Shown: piece after piece, positions 1-5,972 of the stretch
Layout: the number at the start of each line of letters is the position of its first letter
How positions within the stretch are numbered: the first letter of the stretch is position 1
Source: Polaromonas sp.
GTDB lineage: Bacteria; Pseudomonadota; Gammaproteobacteria; Burkholderiales; Burkholderiaceae_C
Assembly (NCBI GenBank): GCA_023259235.1
Contig: JAHFQQ010000067.1
Coordinates: forward strand, 3,601-13,619
Length of the DNA stretch: 10,019 bases
Direction: 5' to 3'
Position numbers and translations under genes: made by a program
Notes under the pieces: model-generated
The model's input: only the letters and a program-made list of their open reading frames with translations
Told to the model about the DNA's origin: nothing
The model's database searches: none

Positions 1-1
1 C

Positions 2-469
2 CGTTTGTGCATTCAGCTTGACTACCGCAAAGAGAATGGGGAGCGAGTGCAGCCGGTGATAGAGCCGTACTCCCTGCGGCGCACGCGTGATGGCAATTAC
101 CTGCTGTATGGCGTGAAGGCCGATACAGGAGGGGATCGCTCATACCGGGTAGATCGGATTGCCGGTGCCACAGTGACGCAGCGCAGCTTTTCGGCGCGCT
201 ATCTGGTTGAGCTAACTGAGACGGGCGCACAACCTGTTCTGCATGTGGCACGCTCGATAGCGGCAACCCGAGATGTGTTTCGTGCGCCAAAGCCATTGGC
301 GACCAAAGCAAAGAGCGGAAGTGGCGGACCAAAATACACGTTTCGATGCACGGCGTGCGGAAAGACCTTTACGCGCTCCACTTACGACGGTGCGTTGAAC
401 GAACACAAGAACAAGCAGGGTTACCCGTGCTTCGGCCGGGTTGGGGCGTTTGTGAAGACGCAGTATTGA
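2..469 (+). CDS. WYL-domain protein, C-terminal part, with a zinc-finger-like tail (5' end outside window)
   Basis: This is the 3' part of a gene whose reading frame is still open at the left edge, so the true start lies outside; the ATG at 5 is probably internal. The first 50 or so residues, from the ATG, match the end of a WYL domain: a YRKENGER strand, then EPYSLRRTRDGNYLLYG, then a SYRVDRI strand. WYL domains sense ligands or nucleic acid and often sit in transcriptional regulators of defence loci. After a Lys/Gly/Ser-rich linker (about 97-110) comes a compact Cys/His module, C115-x2-C118-x15-H134-x7-C142, which should bind zinc. The downstream neighbour is a broken defence-type ATPase gene and then an AbiE-HsdM operon, so a regulatory role in a defence island is plausible but inferred. 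The WYL call is fairly safe; the target is unknown. Confidence 0.75.
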   Translation, partial: RLCIQLDYRKENGERVQPVIEPYSLRRTRDGNYLLYGVKADTGGDRSYRVDRIAGATVTQRSFSARYLVELTETGAQPVLHVARSIAATRDVFRAPKPLATKAKSGSGGPKYTFRCTACGKTFTRSTYDGALNEHKNKQGYPCFGRVGAFVKTQY

Positions 470-486
470 ATGCGCTGTGTCGCTGA

Positions 487-967
487 TGTCACAGGATTGG
501 CGACCGGTTTGCCAAGCCGGGCAAGACGGCGGTGGAGGCGGCCCAGGTGGAAGGCAGCGTGACCAATGGCCGCATGCAGGAAATCACCGGGGAGCATTCC
601 AGGGGCATCACTGGCGTGCTGAAAAACCTGGTGCGTGATGGGTTGTTGACGCAGCAGAACCAGCGGCGCTGGGCGAGCTACCGCGTGGCGGAGGGACTCC
701 CCCCAATCAGGCGATGACTCCCCTCATTTGGCACCGGACTCCCCCCAAAGCTCCCCCCAATTGGTGCCGGACTCCCCTCATATGGTGGCGAGCTCCCCTC
801 ATATGGTGGCGAGCTCCCCTCATTTGATGCTGGAACTCCTGTCATTGGCCGAACCCGCCCGACTCAAGGCGAAGCTCCCGGCGGCAGAAATGGAGGCAAT
901 GGTTCTGCGCTTGTGCGATGTCCGTTGGCTGACTTCCAAGGACTTGGCTAAGGGTTGGATTCTTTGA
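487..967 (+). pseudogene. Remnant of an AlbA_2/AAA_4-type ATP-binding protein (C-terminal region, frameshifted)
   Basis: Two adjacent open stretches in different frames join into one recognisable C-terminus. The first (487-about 693, stop at 715-717) encodes a winged-helix-like segment: VTNGRMQEITGEHSRGITG, then LVRDGLL, then RRWASYRV. The second (from about 695, stop at 965-967) encodes SPH/SPQ heptads followed by LLSLAEPARLKAKLPAAEME and LRLCDVRWLTSKDLA. I recognise this order (winged helix, SSPH repeats, short C-terminal helix block) from divergent-AAA/AlbA_2 'putative DNA-binding' ATPases. Removing one G from the GGG at 693-695 rejoins the frames. The N-terminal AlbA_2 and ATPase parts are absent; a TGA at 484-486 closes the frame upstream. 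The family C-terminus normally continues beyond 'LAxLL'. A DSLR-like continuation appears in frame 1 at 955-990, hinting at a second frameshift. No start or ribosome binding site is convincing. I take it as a decayed gene; a sequencing error could explain one frameshift but not the missing N-terminus. Confidence 0.6.
698..835 (+). repeat. Tandem heptapeptide-coding repeat (SPH/SPQ heptads, 21-bp units)
   Basis: Units in one frame read SPQSGDD (698-718), SPHLAPD (719-739), a short SPQS (740-751), SPQLVPD (752-772), SPHMVAS (773-793), SPHMVAS (794-814) and SPHLMLE (815-835). The 773-793 and 794-814 units are identical 21-mers, which points to recent slippage or duplication; the others are diverged. 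The array lies inside the ATP-binding protein remnant and keeps frame through the repeats. Confidence 0.85.
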
Positions 968-1079
968 GGGTCATGCGGCAATGGTACTAGCGGCCCGGCG
1001 ATATCCCAAGCAACTTTGTTCCTTTGCCATGTGAACTGCATCGGACTGAAAAAGAGTGGCTGAGCATCGCAATGTGGCT
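968..1079. other. Gene-free stretch upstream of the abiE control region
   Basis: No convincing ORF. The first 20 or so bases may be the frameshifted tail of the preceding pseudogene (frame 1, to the TAG at 988-990). A weak, imperfect GTTC-N11-GAAC pair at 1018-1036 resembles the operators further downstream but has a different spacing. I see nothing else in it. Confidence 0.5.
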
Positions 1080-1096
1080 GTTCATGTTTTGTGAAC
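1080..1096. promoter_or_regulatory. Operator-like inverted repeat, site 1
   Basis: GTTCATGTTTTGTGAAC has perfect GTTCA/TGAAC arms around a 7-bp centre. Its reverse complement matches site 2 (1145-1161) at 15 of 17 positions. It lies upstream of the predicted -35 of the abiE-hsdM operon. AbiEi antitoxins are known to repress their own promoter by binding paired inverted repeats, so this is a probable AbiEi site. Confidence 0.65.
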
Positions 1097-1107
1097 GTAT
1101 AAAAATA

Positions 1108-1136
1108 TTAAACAAACGTGGAATTTCGTCTATAAT
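1108..1136 (+). promoter_or_regulatory. Predicted sigma-70 promoter of the abiEi-abiEii-hsdM operon
   Basis: A perfect TATAAT -10 box lies at 1131-1136. The -35 is weaker: TTAAAC at 1108-1113 (17-bp spacing) or TAAACA at 1109-1114 (16-bp spacing). The start point would be near 1143, leaving a leader of about 38 nt before the ATG at 1181. The surrounding 1091-1180 stretch has only 25 G/C in 90 bases, far below the coding DNA around it. Confidence 0.65.
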
Positions 1137-1144
1137 CTCGGCGT

Positions 1145-1161
1145 GTTCATAAAACATGAAT
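1145..1161. promoter_or_regulatory. Operator-like inverted repeat, site 2
   Basis: GTTCATAAAACATGAAT contains TTCAT/ATGAA arms around a 5-bp centre and nearly equals the reverse complement of site 1. It lies at the expected transcription start and early leader, where a bound protein would block initiation. The centres of the two sites are 65 bp apart, with the promoter between them. Confidence 0.65.
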
Positions 1162-1180
1162 TAATTGAAATATTGAACAT

Positions 1181-2227
1181 ATGGATGGCCCCAATCTTCT
1201 TGTTGAGCGTGCAACGGCTGAGTTAAAGCAGTTGGGCCTTGCCGTGGTCGCGGTGGAGCCGCCCCAGAATGCACCACCGTTCCTGGCGGATGCCTGGCTG
1301 CGTGTGGGCAACGGCGGGGCGCAGGTGGACTATGTCGTCGAAGCCAAAAGCAGGCTGACACCCGCAACACATGGCGCCGCAACCATGCAGCTCCAGCACG
1401 CCGCAACTGCTACCGGACACCCCACTTTGCTGGTGACGGAATACCTGACGCCACCCATGGCAAAAAAACTGCGCGAGCAAAAGCAGCAGTTTGCTGATGC
1501 GGCGGGCAATGTCTACCTTGAAGGCCCAGGCCTGCTGGTGTATGTGACGGGGCGCAAGCTGCAGGTCGAGCATATGGCGCCCAACGCTGGCAAGGCCTAC
1601 ACCATGACCGGCCTGAAAGTCATATTTGCGCTGCTTTGCGACCCTGCGCTGGCCAATGCGCCACATCGCGCCATAGCGGCGGCGGCCGGGGTGGCGTTGG
1701 GCGCCATTCCGGCCGTGCTGGCCGATCTGCAGCAAACCGGGCATTTGCTGGTGCTGGCCAAGCGCCGGCGCCTGAACGCCACCAAGCGTTTGCTTGACGA
1801 ATGGGCGCTAACCTATGCGCGCCGGCTGCGGGCCAGGACCTTGCATGCAACCTACACCGTGAGCGATTTTGACGGGTGGAAAACCTGGCCGCTTGAACTG
1901 CCCCAAGTGCTGTGGGGGGGCGAACCAGCGGCGAACTTGCTGGTTAACTATCTGATGCCGGGCATACTCACCATCTATGCAGACACGCTTGCGCCACGGC
2001 TGCTAATTGAACAGAAGATGACCATTGCCCGTGGCACGCAGGCGGGTGACCGTGTGCTTGAGTGGCGCAAGCCGTTTTGGGGCGCTGTGCAATGGGCGGC
2101 CCGTCCCGGCACGGTGCACCCGGTGTTGGTGTATGCCGACTTGCTGGCAACGGGTGACGCCCGCTGTATTGAAACCGCACAACTGGTTTATGACGAATAC
2201 CTTGCTCGACTTCTCCCTGCGGCCTGA
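1181..2227 (+). CDS. abiEi: AbiEi-family antitoxin / transcriptional regulator (type IV toxin-antitoxin)
   Basis: A 348-residue protein resembling the long AbiEi-type antitoxins paired with AbiEii toxins. Residues 1-125 form an alpha/beta domain with D37, then VDYVVEAK (D50, E54-x-K56) and a family-typical block YLTPPMAKKLRE followed by FADAAGNVYL; the E-x-K strand looks like a PD-(D/E)XK fold. About residues 140-190 form a winged helix (LKVIFALLCDP, then HRAIAAAAGVALGAIPAVLADLQQ). The C-terminal part, with LPQVLWGGEPAANLL, would contribute toxin neutralisation. Known role of the family: it represses the abiE promoter and counteracts AbiEii without a stable protein complex. The ATG at 1181 lacks a clear Shine-Dalgarno but fits the promoter and the absence of upstream in-frame homology. 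Paired operators lie just upstream, so autoregulation is likely. The 3' end overlaps abiEii by 38 bp. The family call rests on sequence recognition plus the neighbour. Confidence 0.78.
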   Translation: MDGPNLLVERATAELKQLGLAVVAVEPPQNAPPFLADAWLRVGNGGAQVDYVVEAKSRLTPATHGAATMQLQHAATATGHPTLLVTEYLTPPMAKKLREQKQQFADAAGNVYLEGPGLLVYVTGRKLQVEHMAPNAGKAYTMTGLKVIFALLCDPALANAPHRAIAAAAGVALGAIPAVLADLQQTGHLLVLAKRRRLNATKRLLDEWALTYARRLRARTLHATYTVSDFDGWKTWPLELPQVLWGGEPAANLLVNYLMPGILTIYADTLAPRLLIEQKMTIARGTQAGDRVLEWRKPFWGAVQWAARPGTVHPVLVYADLLATGDARCIETAQLVYDEYLARLLPAA

Positions 2228-3050
2228 GCTGGCCTTGCACGCCCGCGTGGTTGCGGATGTTGAGGCTGCCGCGGCGCCGATAGGCATCGCCCCGCTCATT
2301 GCAGGCGCTTTTGCGCGAGACTTGCACCTGCAGTATCGGTGCGGCATCAGCATGCAGCGCCAAACCGAAGATATTGACTTTGCCTTGGCCGTGCCTGACT
2401 GGGCGGCGTTTGAGGCGTTAAGCAAGCGCCTGACTTCAAGCGGCGTTTTTGTGGCATCAACGAGCGCGGCGCACCGGCTGCGGCACAGCAATGGCTGGCC
2501 GGTTGATCTGGTGCCATTCGGTGGCGTCGAGTCCAACGAGCGAAAAATTGCATGGCCGCCGCGTGGCGATTTCGTCATGGACGTGTTTGGGTTTCGCGAG
2601 GCGCTTGCAACTGCGCATCCGGTATTGCTGCCGGGCAGGGTGCAAACCAGAGTGGTGTCACTACCGGCCCTTGCGTTGCTCAAAATCGTTTGCTGGCAAG
2701 ACCGGCACTATGCTTTTCCGCGCAAGGACGCACACGATCTACAGATGATCCTGCACCACTACCTGGCGGCCGACAATGAGACGCGGCCTTGGGACGAATT
2801 TGCCAGCTGGACGCAGGACGATGATTTTGACTACGAGCTTGCGGGCCCGCACATGCTGGGCCACGATATTGGTCGCCTGCTCGAAAAACCCGGACTGGAT
2901 CAAGTCGCCACAGTGCTGCTGCAGCAAGTCGACTCTGGCAAGCCGGGCCTGTTGCCGATTGAGATGAATTCCAACGACCCTGACCGCGCGCTGGCCTGGC
3001 TAAAAGCCCTGCTGCGCGGCCTGCTAAACACAGCGAAACTCAACCCATGA
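2190..3050 (+). CDS. abiEii: AbiEii/AbiGii-family nucleotidyltransferase toxin
   Basis: A 286-residue nucleotidyltransferase-fold protein. Visible motifs are GAFARDL (39-45, in place of the usual GG/GS-x-ARD), TEDIDF (59-64, with metal ligands D61 and D63), a third acidic strand GWPVDLVPFG (D106), and a downstream LPALALLKIVCW...DRHYAFPRKDAHDL block with the lysine/KD motif typical of AbiEii. Members of this family are bacteriostatic toxins of type IV systems that transfer nucleotides to RNA or protein targets; the target here is unknown. The start at 2190 was chosen because the protein begins LLDFSLRPELAL like relatives, and it places the gene 38 bp inside abiEi, as expected for coupled translation. 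A longer reading from 2025 adds residues without resemblance to the family. Its stop overlaps the hsdM start in an ATGA, tying toxin and methyltransferase translation together. All key acidic residues are present, so it looks intact. Confidence 0.85.
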   Translation: MTNTLLDFSLRPELALHARVVADVEAAAAPIGIAPLIAGAFARDLHLQYRCGISMQRQTEDIDFALAVPDWAAFEALSKRLTSSGVFVASTSAAHRLRHSNGWPVDLVPFGGVESNERKIAWPPRGDFVMDVFGFREALATAHPVLLPGRVQTRVVSLPALALLKIVCWQDRHYAFPRKDAHDLQMILHHYLAADNETRPWDEFASWTQDDDFDYELAGPHMLGHDIGRLLEKPGLDQVATVLLQQVDSGKPGLLPIEMNSNDPDRALAWLKALLRGLLNTAKLNP

Positions 3051-4549
3051 ACTCAGCCACCATCGTCCAGAAACTCTGGAACTACTGCCACGTGCTGCGC
3101 GACGACGGCATGAGCTACGGCGACTACGTGGAGCAGCTCACCTACCTGCTGTTCCTCAAGATGGCTGACGAGCGCAACCAGCCGCCGTGGAGCCAGCCCA
3201 GCCCGATAGCCAAGGGGTTTGACTGGCCTTCGCTGCTGGCCAAAGATGGCGACGAGCTGTTTGACCACTACCGCCACACGCTGGAAAAGCTGGGCGCAGA
3301 GAAGGGCACCATTGGCCTGATCTTCGGCAAGGCGCAAAACAAGTTTCAAGACCCGGCCAAGCTGCGCCGCCTGGTGGTGGACCTGATTGACTGCGAAAAC
3401 TGGTCGGCCATGGGCGCCGACGTGAAGGGCGACGCCTACGAGGGCCTGCTGGAGAAAAACGCGCAAGACACCAAGAGCGGGGCAGGGCAGTACTTCACGC
3501 CGCGCCCACTGATTGGTTCAATAGTGGACTGCATTGCGCCCAAGCCGGGCGAGACCATTTGCGATCCGGCCTGCGGCACGGGCGGCTTTTTGCTGGCTGC
3601 GCACAACCATGTGGCGCAGCACAACCCGAACCTCACACGCGAGCAGAAGAAGCATCTCAAAGAAAAGGCCCTGCGCGGCTGGGAACTGGTGCAAAGCACG
3701 GCGCGCCTGGCGGCGATGAACATGATGCTGCACGGCATTGGTTCTGATAAATCGGTGCCCATCGTGGTGGCCGACGCGCTGGCGGCCGACCCCGGCGAGC
3801 GCTTTGACGTGGTGCTGGCCAATCCGCCATTCGGCAAGAAGAGCAGCACCATGATCACCGGGGCTGAAGGGCGGGTAACGACCGAGAAGGACGTGATCGA
3901 GCGCGACGATTTCTGGGCCACCACGTCGAACAAGCAGCTCAACTTTGTGCAGCACATCAAGACCCTGCTCAAGCAGCACGGGCGCGCAGCCGTGGTGCTG
4001 CCCGACAACGTGCTGTTTGAAGGCGGCGCGGGCGAGACCATTCGCAAGAAGCTGCTGCACGAGTGCGATGTGCACACGCTGCTCCGTCTGCCCACCGGCC
4101 TGTTCTACGCCCAGGGCGTGAAGGCCAATGTGTTGTTCTTCGAGAAGAAGGGAGCGTCTGAAACACCGTGGACCAAGCAGCTCTGGATTTACGACCTGCG
4201 CACCAACCAGCACTTCACGCTCAAGACCAATCCGCTCAGGCGCGAGCACCTGGACGAGTTTGTGGCGCTGTACAACCCGGCTAACCGGCACGACCGCAAG
4301 GCGACGTGGAGCACCGAGGCGCCCGAGGGCCGCTGGCGCGCCTACGACTACGCCGGCTTGATGGCCCGCGACAAGGCCAGCCTGGACATCTTCTGGCTCA
4401 AGGACGACTCGCTGGCCGACAGCGACAACCTGCCGCCGCCCGATGTGATCGCGCAGGAAATCGTGGACGACCTGGAAGCGGCGCTGGAGCAGTTCAGGCT
4501 GATTGCCGGTGACCTGGGAGCCGATACGGGTGCCGCGGTTGAAACCTGA
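3047..4549 (+). CDS. hsdM: Type I restriction-modification DNA methyltransferase subunit (HsdM)
   Basis: A 500-residue N6-adenine DNA methyltransferase. It has an N-terminal helical HsdM_N-type domain (about 1-130, from IVQKLWNYCHVLRDDGMSY) and an N6_Mtase domain with the S-adenosylmethionine motif DPACGTGGFL (173-182) and the catalytic motif NPPFG (259-263). The GAGQYFTPRPLI segment before motif I is also classic. It transfers a methyl group to adenine in a bipartite target, which in type I systems is set by the HsdS subunit. Length is normal and both catalytic motifs are intact. The ATG at 3047 overlaps the toxin stop (ATGA), so it probably depends on translational coupling. Oddly, neither hsdS nor hsdR follows on either strand; the DNA passes into an AT-rich junction and then ordinary genes. 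It may be an orphan that uses an HsdS encoded elsewhere, or the survivor of a deletion. Confidence 0.95.
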   Translation: MNSATIVQKLWNYCHVLRDDGMSYGDYVEQLTYLLFLKMADERNQPPWSQPSPIAKGFDWPSLLAKDGDELFDHYRHTLEKLGAEKGTIGLIFGKAQNKFQDPAKLRRLVVDLIDCENWSAMGADVKGDAYEGLLEKNAQDTKSGAGQYFTPRPLIGSIVDCIAPKPGETICDPACGTGGFLLAAHNHVAQHNPNLTREQKKHLKEKALRGWELVQSTARLAAMNMMLHGIGSDKSVPIVVADALAADPGERFDVVLANPPFGKKSSTMITGAEGRVTTEKDVIERDDFWATTSNKQLNFVQHIKTLLKQHGRAAVVLPDNVLFEGGAGETIRKKLLHECDVHTLLRLPTGLFYAQGVKANVLFFEKKGASETPWTKQLWIYDLRTNQHFTLKTNPLRREHLDEFVALYNPANRHDRKATWSTEAPEGRWRAYDYAGLMARDKASLDIFWLKDDSLADSDNLPPPDVIAQEIVDDLEAALEQFRLIAGDLGADTGAAVET

Positions 4550-4568
4550 GACGCTCCGTTTTATATAG
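4530..4568 (+). other. Possible vestigial start of a lost downstream gene (12-codon ORF)
   Basis: A GTG at 4530 inside the end of hsdM opens a 12-codon reading (MPRLKPETLRFI) that ends at a TAG at 4566-4568. A GGGAG at 4516-4520 sits 9 nt upstream, a good ribosome-binding position, and hsdS often starts by overlapping hsdM. The peptide is too short to identify. It could be the stump of a deleted hsdS or plain chance. Confidence 0.2.
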
Positions 4569-4569
4569 C

Positions 4570-4615
4570 TGAATAATAAATATCAACGCGGGCTGCAGCC
4601 TGATTTATTGAATAA
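4570..4615. repeat. AT-rich junction with direct and inverted repeats after hsdM
   Basis: The 7-mer TGAATAA occurs at 4570-4576 and 4609-4615. Between them AATAAAT (4575-4581) and ATTTATT (4603-4609) are inverted, around a perfect 10-bp palindrome GGCTGCAGCC (4591-4600). The block 4561-4620 has 20 G/C in 60 bases. It marks the transition from accessory to core DNA. It could be a recombination scar or a weak transcription end for the hsdM operon, but it has no canonical GC stem with a T-run. Confidence 0.4.
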
Positions 4616-4634
4616 CTATGCTGGCAGGGCCGTC

Positions 4635-4653
4635 ATTTTCCGTCATGGAAAAT
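4635..4653. promoter_or_regulatory. 19-bp perfect inverted repeat upstream of the SnoaL-like gene
   Basis: ATTTTCC and GGAAAAT are perfect arms around GTCAT. The hexamer CGTCAT also repeats at 4631-4636 and 4641-4646. It lies 51 bp before the ATG of the downstream gene, where an operator would be expected; a weak -10-like CATACT is at 4669-4674. The binding protein is unknown. Confidence 0.4.
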
Positions 4654-4704
4654 TCGTCGGTCTTGCGGCATACTGCACGCCCAATCCACTCACAGGAGAT
4701 TCCC

Positions 4705-5067
4705 ATGACTGTGCAAGAACTGGCGCAAGCCTTTACCCAACTGCTCAAGGACGGCAAGTTTGACGAGGCGGGCCGCGCCTTTTGGTCAGACGACATCGTG
4801 TCCATGGAACCCATGGCGGGCGACATGGCCGTGCTCAAGGGCCGCGCGACAGTGGAGGGCAAGGGCGCCTGGTGGTATGCCAACCACGAGATCCACAGCG
4901 TCAAGGTCGAAGGACCTTATGTGCATGGGCAGCAGTTTGTGGTGCGCTTCAGCATGGATGTCACGCCCAAGGGCGGCGCGCGCATGGCCATGGACGAGGT
5001 CGGCCTTTACACGGTGAAGGGCGACAGGATTGTGGAAGAGCGTTTCTTTTTTGGTTCGGGCGGCTAA
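4705..5067 (+). CDS. SnoaL-like / NTF2-fold small protein
   Basis: A 120-residue protein with the layout of SnoaL-like (NTF2-fold) proteins: N-terminal helices (VQELAQAFTQLLKDGKFDEAGRAFWSDDI), the WSDDIVSMEP strand, a GRATVEGKGAWWYAN helix, and curved sheet strands (VKVEGPYVHGQQFVVRFSMDVT, then GLYTVKGDRIVEERFFF). Such proteins are small cone-shaped cytoplasmic folds that may be ring isomerases or cyclases, or simply bind ligands; no specific substrate can be read. The ATG at 4705 is chosen because AGGAG at 4694-4698 lies 6 nt upstream; the in-frame ATG at 4618 has no ribosome binding site and would add a segment running through the palindrome. It converges with the LysR gene, 20 bp away, and no terminator hairpin is visible between them. 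Confidence 0.8.
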   Translation: MTVQELAQAFTQLLKDGKFDEAGRAFWSDDIVSMEPMAGDMAVLKGRATVEGKGAWWYANHEIHSVKVEGPYVHGQQFVVRFSMDVTPKGGARMAMDEVGLYTVKGDRIVEERFFFGSGG

Positions 5068-5087
5068 GCGCGCTTTGCATACGCTGG

Positions 5088-5972
5088 CTACAGGACTTTG
5101 GGCACGGCCTGGCTGAGAAAATCGTACACGGCACGGATGCGGCGGCTGGTGCGGATCTCGCGGTGCACGGTCAGCCAGATCGGCAGCGGCGCGATTTTGA
5201 TCATTGGCAGCAGCGGCACCAGCTGGCTGTCGCTGCGCGCCAGGTAGTCGGCAAGAAAGCCCACGCCCAGGCCGGCGCGCACCGCTTCCCAGCAGGCAAT
5301 CAGGTCGTCTGACCGAAAGGCAAAAGCCTCCCGCGCCACCGGAAAACCAAAGCTGGCAAAGCCGCGCAGCATGGTCTCATCGCGGTCGCTGCCCACCAGT
5401 TCGTGGCCCGGCAGGTCCGCCATCTGCCGCGGCATGCCGCGCCGGCGCAGGTAGTCGCGGTGGGCATAGGCGCTGATGGTGACTTTGCCAATACGCTTGG
5501 CCACCAGGCTGGTCTGGTCGGGCTGCACCATGCGCAGCGCAATATCGGCTTCGCGCCGCAGCAGGTTGCTCACCGCGTTGCTGGCCACCAGCTCCACCTG
5601 CACCTCGGGCAGGGCCTGCCGCATCTGCGCCAGAATGGGCGGCAGCAGGTAGCAGGCCACCGGCTGGCTGGCCGTGATGCGCACCGTGCCCGAGATGCCC
5701 GCTTCGGCCCCCGAAACACTTCGCGCCAGCTGGTCGGCGCCGCTTTCCATCGCCCGTGCCGACGCTGCGAGGCGCAGCGCCATGGGCGTGGGCATAAGGC
5801 CGCGGCCGGTGCGCTCGAACAGCACAACCCCCAGTTGCGCCTCCAGCTCGGCAACGTGACGGCCAACGGTGGGCTGGCTGGCCTTCAAGACGCGGGCCGC
5901 GCCAAGCAGGCTGCCCTGCTCCAGCGCGGCCAGGAAGGAGCGCACCAGGCGCCAGTCAAAGTTGTTATTCAT
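5088..5972 (-). CDS. LysR-family transcriptional regulator
   Basis: A 294-residue regulator of normal LysR length. Residues 5-63 form the winged helix-turn-helix (FDWRLVRSFLAALEQGSLLGAARVLKASQPTVGRHVAELE, then LGVVLFERTGRG), followed by a linker helix and a periplasmic-binding-like co-inducer domain (about 92-290: SGTVRITASQPVACYLLPPIL, then VQVELVASN, then DDLIACWEAVRAGLGVGFLADYLA). It is divergent from the NAD(P)-binding oxidoreductase gene, 91 bp away, the classic arrangement in which LysR controls both itself and its neighbour. The start is the ATG at 5972, inside a palindrome. A promoter on the minus strand can be proposed: TCGACA (+ strand 6005-6010), 16 bp, TATCTG (5983-5988), which would give a very short leader. 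The effector is unknown. The short gap also leaves a role at the convergent SnoaL-like gene possible. Confidence 0.92.
   Translation of the reverse strand: MNNNFDWRLVRSFLAALEQGSLLGAARVLKASQPTVGRHVAELEAQLGVVLFERTGRGLMPTPMALRLAASARAMESGADQLARSVSGAEAGISGTVRITASQPVACYLLPPILAQMRQALPEVQVELVASNAVSNLLRREADIALRMVQPDQTSLVAKRIGKVTISAYAHRDYLRRRGMPRQMADLPGHELVGSDRDETMLRGFASFGFPVAREAFAFRSDDLIACWEAVRAGLGVGFLADYLARSDSQLVPLLPMIKIAPLPIWLTVHREIRTSRRIRAVYDFLSQAVPKVL

Noticed and set aside
698..835. CRISPR-like array
   Set aside because: The 21-bp units are directly adjacent with no unique spacers and keep one coding frame; they are protein repeats.
532..967. Two separate small genes of 61 and 79 codons
   Set aside because: Neither has a convincing start or ribosome binding site, and together they read as consecutive parts of one protein C-terminus joined by a one-base shift.
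1018..1036. Third operator GTTC-N11-GAAC upstream of site 1
   Set aside because: Half-site spacing differs by 2 bp from the two good sites and the arms are only 4 bp, so chance is likely.
2025..2189. A longer AbiEii protein starting at the ATG at 2025
   Set aside because: The added residues lie wholly inside abiEi in another frame and look unlike the AbiEii N-terminus; the ATG at 2190 gives the usual start and coupling overlap.
3436..4291. Long antisense ORFs opposite hsdM
   Set aside because: They mirror the high-GC codon pattern of hsdM, have no recognisable motifs, and are contradicted by the clear methyltransferase motifs on the + strand.
4575..4609. Rho-independent terminator after hsdM
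   Set aside because: The outer stem is AT-only with a bulge, the inner GGCTGCAGCC is a palindrome with almost no stem, and no T-run follows, so I call it only an inverted repeat.
4618..4704. An N-terminal extension of the SnoaL-like protein
   Set aside because: No ribosome binding site at the ATG at 4618, it runs through a palindrome, and AGGAG is correctly placed before the ATG at 4705.
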